Shown here: one piece after another, positions 24,147-30,488 of the stretch
How positions within the stretch are numbered: position 1 is the stretch's first letter
Layout of the letters: each line of letters starts with the position of its first letter
Assembly: GCA_045599305.1 (NCBI GenBank)
Contig: JAZRVU010000111.1
Location: forward strand, 1 to 41,831
DNA length: 41,831 bases
Direction: 5' to 3'
Source of the DNA: SIG588 sp045599305
GTDB lineage: Bacteria; Bacillota; Clostridia; Oscillospirales; Acutalibacteraceae
Position numbers and translations under genes: made by a program
The notes under the pieces: model-generated
What the model was told of the DNA's origin: nothing
Seen by the model: the letters and a program-made list of their open reading frames with translations, nothing else
Database searches by the model: none

Positions 24147-24641
24147 TCAGTTGTATTTGGCAAGGATATCCGGGATATCCGCCACAGTCAGACGGCCGTA
24201 CACATCATCGTTCACCGTCATGACAGGCGCCAGACCGCAGGCACCGATGCAGCGGCAGGCCGTGAGAGAATATTTGCCGTCGGGCGTGCATTCCTCAGCT
24301 TCGATCCCCAGGATCTCGCTGATCTTATCCAGCACATCGCCGGAGCCTTTCACGAAGCAGGCCGTGCCGAGGCAAACGGAGATGTTATACTTTCCTTTGG
24401 GAGAAAGGGCAAACTGCGCATAGAAGGTAGCCACGCCATAGACCTTCTCCAGCGGCACTTCCATGCCCTCTGCGATCATCTGCTGCACCTCGAAGGGCAG
24501 ATAGCCGTAAATTCCCTGAGCCTCCTGCATAACAGCCATCAAACGGCTTTTGTCGTGCTTGTTAGCCGCAATGACTTCCTGCAGTTTGCTCTCCTGTTCG
24601 GCCGTCCCGTTAAAGGGGATCTTGCTGATTTTCTTATGCAT
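24147..24641 (-). CDS. hydC: HydC, NuoE-like [2Fe-2S] subunit of the hydrogenase
   Basis: HydC is the small Fe-S subunit that joins HydA and HydB in the bifurcating hydrogenase. The 164-residue thioredoxin-like protein shows a four-helix N-terminus (RLMAVMQEAQGIYGYLP), then VYGVATFYAQF, CLGTACFVKGSGD and CRCIGACGLAP; the Cys-x4-Cys and Cys-x3-Cys pairs hold the [2Fe-2S] cluster. AAGGAGGA lies eight bases before the chosen ATG (MHKKISK). It is the first gene of the ten-gene operon. Confidence 0.95.
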   Translation of the reverse strand: MHKKISKIPFNGTAEQESKLQEVIAANKHDKSRLMAVMQEAQGIYGYLPFEVQQMIAEGMEVPLEKVYGVATFYAQFALSPKGKYNISVCLGTACFVKGSGDVLDKISEILGIEAEECTPDGKYSLTACRCIGACGLAPVMTVNDDVYGRLTVADIPDILAKYN

Positions 24642-24710
24642 GAACCGAATCCTCCTTATGATTTTCATGTGCACGTGCGGCATACCTGCACAGTACACAC
24701 CATGGTACCC

Positions 24711-24719
24711 ATTATAGCA
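24711..24719 (-). promoter_or_regulatory. Extended -10 promoter of the hyd operon
   Basis: The minus strand reads TGCTATAAT, an extended -10 (TATAAT at 24711-24716). No good -35 is visible at 17 bp. I could not find a clear Rex-type operator around it. Confidence 0.62.
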
Positions 24720-24818
24720 CAGCCGAAAGATTTATGCTATATCTTTTTTGAAAAAAAGTGATTTTTTTAAAAGTTTTTTGCGCTTTTTTCCCGACTTTTG
24801 GAAATTCCTCGTGGCTGC

Positions 24819-24847
24819 TTGCCTTTTTTAGCAAAATGCGGTATGAT
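24819..24847 (+). promoter_or_regulatory. Promoter of the HAD nucleotidase gene
   Basis: TTGCCT (24819-24824), 17 bp and TATGAT (24842-24847), about 26 bases before the ATG. Confidence 0.75.
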
Positions 24848-24873
24848 AAGAGTGTTTAAAGGAGGCGGGAACA

Positions 24874-25566
24874 ATGAAAAACATCGTGCTTTTTGACCTC
24901 GACGACACCCTGCTGGATTTTCATAAAGCCGAAGAGGTCGCCGTAAAAAAGACGTTTTCGCAGCTCGGCATCCCGCCCGCAGATGCGATCGCCGCACGCT
25001 ACAGCGAGATCAACCGTTCCCAGTGGGAGCTTCTGGAAAAGGGCGAACTCACCCGCGAACAGGTGCTGCTCCGCCGCTTTCGGCTGCTTTTCGATGAGTT
25101 GGGCATTCCCTGCCGCGAGCAGGACGCCCAGCACATCTATGAGTACCTGCTTTCGATCGGCCACTATTTCATCGACGGCGCCGAAGAACTGCTCCAAACC
25201 CTGTACCCGCTTTACGACCTCTACATCGTCTCCAACGGCACCGCCCATGTACAGGACGGGCGGATCGCCAGCGCCGGCATCGCCCCCTATTTTCAAGATA
25301 TCTTCATCTCCCAGCGGGTGGGCGTCAACAAGCCCGACGCCCGTTTCTTCGATCGCTGCTTTGCCGCCATGCCGCCGGGCGCACGGGAACGCGCCGTCAT
25401 CGTGGGCGACAGCCTGACCTCGGATATTCAGGGCGGGCGCAACGCCGGTATCCGCACCTGCTGGTCCAACCCGCACGGCAAACCGCCGCGGGCCGACATT
25501 CCCGCGGACTATGAATTTGCCGCGCTGGCCGAACTGCCGGCACTTTTGAAACGTGTATTCGGATAA
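24874..25566 (+). CDS. HAD-family noncanonical pyrimidine nucleotidase (YjjG-like)
   Basis: This 230-residue HAD hydrolase resembles YjjG, which dephosphorylates non-standard pyrimidine nucleotides. Motif I is FDLDDTLLDF (nucleophile Asp8), motif II VSNGTAH, motif III the lysine in GVNKPDARFF and motif IV VGDSLTSDIQGG. The cap between them is alpha-helical (YSEINRSQWELLEKGELT). GGAGGCGGG precedes the ATG. It is a single gene with its own promoter and terminator. Substrate specificity is inferred from similarity only. Confidence 0.85.
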   Translation: MKNIVLFDLDDTLLDFHKAEEVAVKKTFSQLGIPPADAIAARYSEINRSQWELLEKGELTREQVLLRRFRLLFDELGIPCREQDAQHIYEYLLSIGHYFIDGAEELLQTLYPLYDLYIVSNGTAHVQDGRIASAGIAPYFQDIFISQRVGVNKPDARFFDRCFAAMPPGARERAVIVGDSLTSDIQGGRNAGIRTCWSNPHGKPPRADIPADYEFAALAELPALLKRVFG

Positions 25567-25606
25567 AAAAGCAAGGCGGACCGTCAAGGACAGTCCGCCT
25601 TGTTTT
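25566..25606. terminator. Bidirectional terminator
   Basis: CAAGGCGGAC (25572-25581) pairs with GTCCGCCTTG (25593-25602), flanked by A-runs and TTTT, between the convergent HAD and TIM-barrel genes. Confidence 0.88.
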
Positions 25607-25608
25607 CG

Positions 25609-26415
25609 TTATTGCAGCCGTTCACGGTACCATTGCAGCGTGCGGCGCAGGCGATCGGTATCCACCGTGCCGTCCGGCAGCACGGCAGTCGCCTCGCTGG
25701 TGATGTCCCCCGCATACCCCTGCGTCTTCAAAAACGCGCACACGCGGGGCAGGTCAAGCCGGCCGTCGCCGGGGTGAAGCACCTGCAGATGCTCCCAGTC
25801 CCGCAGTCCGCCGCCGTAATCGTTCAGATGCACGTGTGCCGTGTGCGCGAACAGCCACGCGTTTTCCGGCGCGTAGAATTGGTCGAGTTGGCCGTGAAAC
25901 GCCGCCATTTTGGTGTCGAAGGTGAAGCGCACGTCCGGGTACTGTTCTTTGAGTTGCGCCAGCCGTGTCATGGGATTGGACAGGCCGCAGACCACGTTCT
26001 CCGCCGTCAGGCAGAGCCCGTATTCCGCGGCAATGGCCAGCAGTTCACCGAAGGCCGACAGATTGCGCTCGAAGTGGTGATCGGACGGTACGCCGTTCCA
26101 CAGATGCAGCACCAGCGTCCCGGCGCCCACCTGCCGGGCGAGCGCGCAGTTGCAGGCGAAATCGTGCAGTGCCTGTGCGCGGTCGCCGGGATCGTCCCGG
26201 CTGATCTTCTCCCCCACCTGCTTATCCACGTGCAGCACGGGAATGCACAGCCCCTGCACGGCGGCGGCCACCTCGCCGATCTTGTCGTACCACGAATCGT
26301 ACATCATCAGTTCCAGCCCGTCCGCCCCGATCTGCGAAGCCACGCGTGGGATCAGCGTGCAGTCACGCCCGTTTCGGCGGGTGATAAAGGCACCCGTGGA
26401 ACACAAAATACGCAT
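25609..26415 (-). CDS. Sugar phosphate isomerase/epimerase-like TIM-barrel protein
   Basis: A 268-residue protein of the xylose-isomerase-like/AP-endonuclease family 2 barrel. Metal-site motifs are visible: LTAENVV near the middle (Glu), FTFDTKMAAFHGQ (Asp and His), VHLNDYGG (His) and ITSEAT (Glu) near the C-terminus. The family includes sugar isomerases, epimerases and endonuclease IV; the lack of endonuclease IV signatures favours a sugar substrate. GGGAGGAGG precedes the ATG (MRILCSTG). It begins one base after the MGMT-like gene. Confidence 0.78.
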   Translation of the reverse strand: MRILCSTGAFITRRNGRDCTLIPRVASQIGADGLELMMYDSWYDKIGEVAAAVQGLCIPVLHVDKQVGEKISRDDPGDRAQALHDFACNCALARQVGAGTLVLHLWNGVPSDHHFERNLSAFGELLAIAAEYGLCLTAENVVCGLSNPMTRLAQLKEQYPDVRFTFDTKMAAFHGQLDQFYAPENAWLFAHTAHVHLNDYGGGLRDWEHLQVLHPGDGRLDLPRVCAFLKTQGYAGDITSEATAVLPDGTVDTDRLRRTLQWYRERLQ

Positions 26416-26416
26416 A

Positions 26417-26752
26417 TCACGCCTCCTCCCATTCCCGCTGATCGGGCTGCCACAAAAACCGTGCCAGATCCACCGTGCCGTCCGGCAAGAAGGCCACGCC
26501 ATCCGCTTTCAGCAGTTCGATCTGCCGGTTTTCACCGCCGAAGGCAAACGCCCGCGACACGCCGCCGAAACGGTTGACCACCCGGTAGCACGGGATGCCG
26601 GCCGGGTCGGGATTGACGTGCAGCGCATACCCCACCACCTGCGACCAATGGGGGTTGCCCGCGAGCATGGCCACCTGCCCGTAGGTCGCCACCTTCCCCC
26701 GCGGGATACGGCGCACGACGTCATAGATCTTTTCAAAGGTGTTTTTTTCCAT
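26417..26752 (-). CDS. MGMT-family protein (alkyltransferase-like) with altered PCHR motif
   Basis: A 111-residue protein matching the C-terminal DNA-binding domain of O6-alkylguanine-DNA alkyltransferases: VVRRIPRGKVATYGQVAMLAG, VGYALHVNPDP and IPCYRVVNRFG. The alkyl-accepting cysteine is present, but the usual PCHRV His is Tyr (PCYRV), and the N-terminal domain is absent. It may be a weak alkyltransferase or a lesion-binding ATL-type protein. AGGAGA precedes the chosen ATG (MEKNTFEK). It forms a two-gene unit with the barrel protein. Confidence 0.85.
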   Translation of the reverse strand: MEKNTFEKIYDVVRRIPRGKVATYGQVAMLAGNPHWSQVVGYALHVNPDPAGIPCYRVVNRFGGVSRAFAFGGENRQIELLKADGVAFLPDGTVDLARFLWQPDQREWEEA

Positions 26753-26770
26753 ATGTTCTCCTGATGCCAA

Positions 26771-26810
26771 ACGTCCGCCACACGCGCCAAAAGGCGTATG
26801 TGACGGACGT
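26771..26810. terminator. Long hairpin after the 5S-like transcarboxylase gene
   Basis: An 18-base arm (26771-26788) pairs with 26793-26810 around AAAA, with three non-Watson-Crick positions. The T-run on the minus strand is short (GTTTGG), so termination may be partial and allow read-through into the MGMT gene. Confidence 0.6.
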
Positions 26811-26818
26811 GTTTCGTA

Positions 26819-28219
26819 TCACACGGGATGGACTTTGTCTGCCTCGCTCACATGAGCGCTGTCGATGCCGTATTTCTTATTGCGGCGCTTTTCGAAGAAC
26901 TTTTCCGCCACCTGGCCGAACTGGGCATAGGTCAGCACATCTTCTTCCTGCTCGTACCACTGCGCCATCTTCGTGCGCATCTCGTCCAGTTCCGGCTTCA
27001 GCAGATCGGCCGGACGGCAGGTGATGGGCTCTTCGTCCCCGATGATCTTCTTCTGGAAATCCTTGTCCACCGGCACCGGCGTGGCACCGTATTCGCCGCG
27101 CACAAGGCCGCGGAATTCTTTGGTGACCATCTTGTACCGCTCACCGGAAATGACATTGAACACCGCCTGCGTACCCACGATCTGGGACGAGGGCGTGACC
27201 AGCGGCGGATAACCGGCATCGGCGCGCACACGCGGCACCTCGGCCAGCACTTCATCGAGCTGATCCTCCTTGCCGGCCTGCTTGAGCTGGCTGAGCAGAT
27301 TGGAGAGCATGCCGCCCGGCACCTGACAGATCAGCGCATTGACATTGGCCTTCATCATCTTGGGGCTGAGCTGACCGCTTGCCAGATACTTCTGGCGCAG
27401 GGCATCAAAGGGCTTGGCCACCTCGGTCAATTTGATCAGATCCAGTCCGGTGTCATAGGGCGTGCCCTGCAGAGCGGCCACCATGGACTCGGTCGCCGGA
27501 TGCGACGTACCGAGAGCCAACGGCGACAGGGCGGTATCGATCACGTCGACGCCCGCCTCCACCGCCTTGAGCAGCACCATGTCGGCGATGCCGGCGGTGA
27601 AATGCGTATGCATCTGCACCGGGATCTTCACGGTCTCTTTCAGCGCCTTCACGAGATCATATGCCGCGTAGGGCGTGAGCAGGCCGGCCATATCCTTGAT
27701 GCAGACCGAATCGGCACCGGTATCCTCCAGCGCCTTGGCGTATTTCACGAAATATTCGATGTCGTGCACCGGACTGACGGTGTAGGACATGGCGACCTGC
27801 ACGTGAGCGCCCTGCTCGCGGCGGGCGGCACGGATAGAGGTCTCGAGGTTACGGATATCGTTCAGCGCATCGAAAATACGGATGACGTCGATACCGTTGG
27901 CCACAGACTTCTGCACAAAATACTCCACCACATCGTCGGCATAATGGCGGTAACCCAGCATATTCTGCCCGCGGAAGAGCATCTGCAGTTTGGTCTTGGG
28001 CATCTCACGGCGCAGCGTGCGCAGACGTTCCCACGGATCCTCGTCAAGGAAGCGCAGACACGAATCGAAAGTCGCACCGCCCCAGCACTCCAGCGAATGA
28101 AAACCGATATCATCCAACTGCTTGAGCGCCGGCAGCATATCTTCAGTCGTCATGCGGGTGGCGATCAGCGACTGATGCGCGTCCCGCAGAATGGTTTCGG
28201 TAATTCCTACCTTAGCCAC
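26819..28219 (-). CDS. Biotin-dependent carboxyltransferase alpha (transcarboxylase 5S / OadA / PycB-like)
   Basis: The 466-residue enzyme moves a carboxyl group between pyruvate/oxaloacetate and biotin. The TIM barrel begins ITETILRDAHQSLIATRM (metal Asp in LRDAHQS), continues RIFDALND and CIKDMAGLLTP (carbamylated-lysine region), and has MHTHFTAG with metal histidines. The C-terminal domain (GYPPLVTPSSQIVGTQAVFNV) is the PYC_OADA type. No biotin domain is fused; a separate gene lies 13 bases upstream. I chose GTG with GGGGG eight bases before it; a TTG two codons earlier is too close to that site. Context favours a transcarboxylase 5S role. Confidence 0.92.
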   Translation of the reverse strand: MAKVGITETILRDAHQSLIATRMTTEDMLPALKQLDDIGFHSLECWGGATFDSCLRFLDEDPWERLRTLRREMPKTKLQMLFRGQNMLGYRHYADDVVEYFVQKSVANGIDVIRIFDALNDIRNLETSIRAARREQGAHVQVAMSYTVSPVHDIEYFVKYAKALEDTGADSVCIKDMAGLLTPYAAYDLVKALKETVKIPVQMHTHFTAGIADMVLLKAVEAGVDVIDTALSPLALGTSHPATESMVAALQGTPYDTGLDLIKLTEVAKPFDALRQKYLASGQLSPKMMKANVNALICQVPGGMLSNLLSQLKQAGKEDQLDEVLAEVPRVRADAGYPPLVTPSSQIVGTQAVFNVISGERYKMVTKEFRGLVRGEYGATPVPVDKDFQKKIIGDEEPITCRPADLLKPELDEMRTKMAQWYEQEEDVLTYAQFGQVAEKFFEKRRNKKYGIDSAHVSEADKVHPV

Positions 28220-28232
28220 GGTCAATTCCCCC

Positions 28233-28619
28233 TCAGTTCATGGTCACCAGCAACGCACCGGAATCCACGGAATCGCCTTTTCTCACAGCCACGGAAGCGA
28301 CAGTGCCGTCGTGCGGTGCCATGATCTCGTTCTCCATCTTCATGGCCTCGAGCATGATCAGGACATCGCCCTTCTTCACGGCCTGGCCGGCGCTGACGCG
28401 CACATCCAGCACGGTGCCGGGCATGGGCGCGTTGATGGCTTCACCGCCGGCCACGGGCGCAGCCGCAGGGGCGGCGGGGGCAGCGGGAGCGGCGGGAGCG
28501 ACAGGAGCCGCAGGGGCAGCAGGTGCGGCAGGAGCCGCGGGGGCCGCTGCATCAGCCGCAACTTCCTCGACCTGCACATCGTAAGCCTTGCCGTTGACAG
28601 TCATGTGAAAATGTTTCAT
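28233..28619 (-). CDS. Biotin carboxyl carrier protein (transcarboxylase 1.3S-like)
   Basis: A 128-residue biotin carrier. A short N-terminal part (MKHFHMTVNGKAYDVQVEEV) is followed by a long Ala-Pro linker (residues about 30-62) and a biotinyl domain with the lysine in EAMKMEN. The domain continues IMAPHDGTVASVAV to the C-terminus. It shuttles carboxybiotin between the two carboxyltransferase genes on either side. GGAGG lies ten bases before the ATG. Confidence 0.93.
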   Translation of the reverse strand: MKHFHMTVNGKAYDVQVEEVAADAAAPAAPAAPAAPAAPVAPAAPAAPAAPAAAPVAGGEAINAPMPGTVLDVRVSAGQAVKKGDVLIMLEAMKMENEIMAPHDGTVASVAVRKGDSVDSGALLVTMN

Positions 28620-28646
28620 GATAGATGATCCTCCGTTCAATAATTA

Positions 28647-29885
28647 TCAGAATTGGATGTTGGCGTGCTTGCGGGGCAGATGCGTGACCCGTTTGCCGGC
28701 CATCATGTTGAGATACCCGATCAGTTTATCACGCGTCTCGGCCGGATCGCACAGGTCGGTCACATAGCCGTGTGCGGCGGCACCCTCGGGCGCACACTCG
28801 GTCTCGGTGTATTCTTTCACCAGAGCCGGACGGTCACTCACCGGATCGGTCATGGCTTTCAGGCGATCCTGCCACAGCAGTTCGACCGCCGTTTCGGGCG
28901 CGAGCGAAGAGATCGCCGCATCCGGCCACGCCAGCACCGCGTCCGCACCGGCGCTCTTGCCGGCCACCGCGATATACACCGGGCCGTAGGCCTTGCCGGT
29001 GATGACCGACAGCTTCGGAGAGGTGACCTCCGCATAGGCCTGCGCGATCTTGGCCGCACAGGAAAGCGACTTGAAGCCGGCGGCATCCACAAAGGTGATG
29101 ACCGGCAGCGAGAAACTGTCGCACAGACGCACGAACCGTGCGATGGTGTTGCAACAGAAAGAATCGCCCAGCGTGACCATGCCGCAGGCGGCACCGTCCA
29201 CACGGGCAAACGCCACGCACTCGCAAAGCGGCAGCAGCGAGCCTTCGTCCGCCACCATGGCGGCGGCATCAGCCGTTTTGGCCGAGACCGCACCGCCCTG
29301 CGTGCTTTCGAACACGGCGGGCGCCGCCAGATTGTTCTGCGGCAGATACGAGAGCAGCTCCCGTGCCGTGGCGATCGCCTTTTTGTCGCAGCAGACGGTC
29401 ATGTCCGCATGGGCTTCTTCCCCGGCAGACAGATAATAGTCCGCCGCCTCCGCCTTGATGACCACATCCGCACAGGCAGCGATCATGGCCGCCGAGCCGA
29501 CGCACGCACCGGCGACGACCGCGATCTGCGGCACCACACCGGAAAGGTCGTTGCTGCGGCGCAGGATGACGGCAATGGCGTCCATAGCCTCCATCCCCTC
29601 GCCCAGTCGGGCACCGTCGCTGTCGAAAACGCCGACCAGCGGTGCGCCGTTCTGTGCCGCCAGTTCATAGATCTTCGTGATCTTGACCGCCTGTTCGCAC
29701 CCGATCGCGCCATGCACCACCTCGCGGTCCTGCGAATAGGCATAGACCGGCACGCCGTCCACATAACCGAAACCGGTGACCACACCGGCCGTCTCGGCCA
29801 GGCGGTCGATCTCCACAAAGGTGTCTGCGTCGAACAAGGCTTCCAGCCGTTCGCGCGCACCGAGGGCTTCTGTCTGATTGCTCAT
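28647..29885 (-). CDS. Divergent carboxyltransferase (transcarboxylase 12S / PccB / MmdA-like)
   Basis: A 412-residue crotonase-fold carboxyltransferase, about 100 residues shorter than typical MmdA/PccB. Recognisable parts are LFDADTFVEID, GVVTGFGYVDGVPVYAYSQD, VFDSDGARLGEG, LLSYLPQNN and YGPVYIAVAGKSAGADAVLAWP. The two oxyanion-hole motifs are altered: SGGAR is SDGAR and YGGAY is YGPVY. It heads the operon with GGGGAGG before the ATG and a good promoter. With the biotin carrier and 5S-like subunit it looks like a transcarboxylase; the acyl-CoA substrate cannot be read from the sequence. Confidence 0.85.
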   Translation of the reverse strand: MSNQTEALGARERLEALFDADTFVEIDRLAETAGVVTGFGYVDGVPVYAYSQDREVVHGAIGCEQAVKITKIYELAAQNGAPLVGVFDSDGARLGEGMEAMDAIAVILRRSNDLSGVVPQIAVVAGACVGSAAMIAACADVVIKAEAADYYLSAGEEAHADMTVCCDKKAIATARELLSYLPQNNLAAPAVFESTQGGAVSAKTADAAAMVADEGSLLPLCECVAFARVDGAACGMVTLGDSFCCNTIARFVRLCDSFSLPVITFVDAAGFKSLSCAAKIAQAYAEVTSPKLSVITGKAYGPVYIAVAGKSAGADAVLAWPDAAISSLAPETAVELLWQDRLKAMTDPVSDRPALVKEYTETECAPEGAAAHGYVTDLCDPAETRDKLIGYLNMMAGKRVTHLPRKHANIQF

Positions 29886-29944
29886 AAAATGACCTCCCCA
29901 AAACGGCCAAAGCCGCTCAATGAAATCAAACCCAAATTAAAGTA

Positions 29945-29973
29945 AGTATAGCATTTTTCGCCAAAAAAAGCAA
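29945..29973 (-). promoter_or_regulatory. Promoter of the transcarboxylase-type operon
   Basis: On the minus strand TTGCTT (29968-29973), 17 bp and TATACT (29945-29950), with a leader of roughly 50 bases before the 12S-like gene. Confidence 0.77.
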
Positions 29974-29992
29974 GCCCTAATTTACTGAAAAT

Positions 29993-30358
29993 TCAAAGAA
30001 CGAGATACGGTCTCCATGCCTCGAGCTTTTTCGCCCCGATCCCGCTGATATTGAGCAGTTCCTCCAGGCTGTCAAAGCCGCCGTGCGTCTCCCGATAATC
30101 CACGATCTTCTGTGCCGTCTTTTCCCCGATACCGTCCACCAGCATCAGTTCCTGCACCGTCGCCGTATTGATCGACACGCGAAGCGTCACGGCGTCGGAG
30201 ACGGTCGTCTGCGTATCAACGGCGGTCGCCGGTGGTGCCGTGCAGTTGAGCGCCGGTGCGGCCAGCTCCGGTATCGTGATCCATGCCGTGGTCACCACAA
30301 CGACCACAAACAGCCCTATGGCCGCATAGAGCAGCCACTCCCGCATTTCCTCACTCAC
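29993..30358 (-). CDS. ComEA-like helix-hairpin-helix protein
   Basis: This 121-residue protein has an N-terminal membrane anchor (LLYAAIGLFVVVVVTTAWITI), a short Pro/Thr-rich linker and a C-terminal double helix-hairpin-helix DNA-binding domain: VSINTATVQELMLVDGIGEKTAQKIVDYRE, then LLNISGIGAKKLEAWRPYL. It lacks the SLBB domain of larger ComEA proteins, so DNA uptake is only a guess. The start is GTG (VSEEMREW) eight bases after GGAGG. Confidence 0.85.
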   Translation of the reverse strand: MSEEMREWLLYAAIGLFVVVVVTTAWITIPELAAPALNCTAPPATAVDTQTTVSDAVTLRVSINTATVQELMLVDGIGEKTAQKIVDYRETHGGFDSLEELLNISGIGAKKLEAWRPYLVL

Positions 30359-30384
30359 GCCCGTCACCTCCGTATCCGAAAAAC

Positions 30385-30413
30385 AGTATAGCGCATTTTC
30401 GAACACATTTCAA
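30385..30413 (-). promoter_or_regulatory. Promoter of the ComEA-like gene
   Basis: On the minus strand TTGAAA (30408-30413), 17 bp and TATACT (30385-30390). Its -35 lies two bases from that of the divergent TPR-metA promoter. Confidence 0.77.
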
Positions 30414-30415
30414 CC

Positions 30416-30444
30416 TTTACAATTAGATAAAAGTATGCTATACT
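30416..30444 (+). promoter_or_regulatory. Promoter of the TPR-metA operon
   Basis: TTTACA (30416-30421), 17 bp and TATACT (30439-30444), back to back with the ComEA-like promoter. Confidence 0.74.
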
Positions 30445-30488
30445 ATTAAAATTAACAATGACTGTCCGTTTCGAAAGGGGCTTGCCAT

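Noticed and set aside
24640..24760. Rex-type operator at the hyd promoter
   Set aside because: I looked for a TTGTTAA/TTGTGAA-type dyad and found none that fits.
28460..28560. Repeat-like tract in the biotin carrier
   Set aside because: It encodes the Ala-Pro linker; no independent repeat array is involved.
26828..29945. Long open frames (498 and 430 codons) antisense to the transcarboxylase genes
   Set aside because: They have no family resemblance and mirror genes with definite catalytic motifs.
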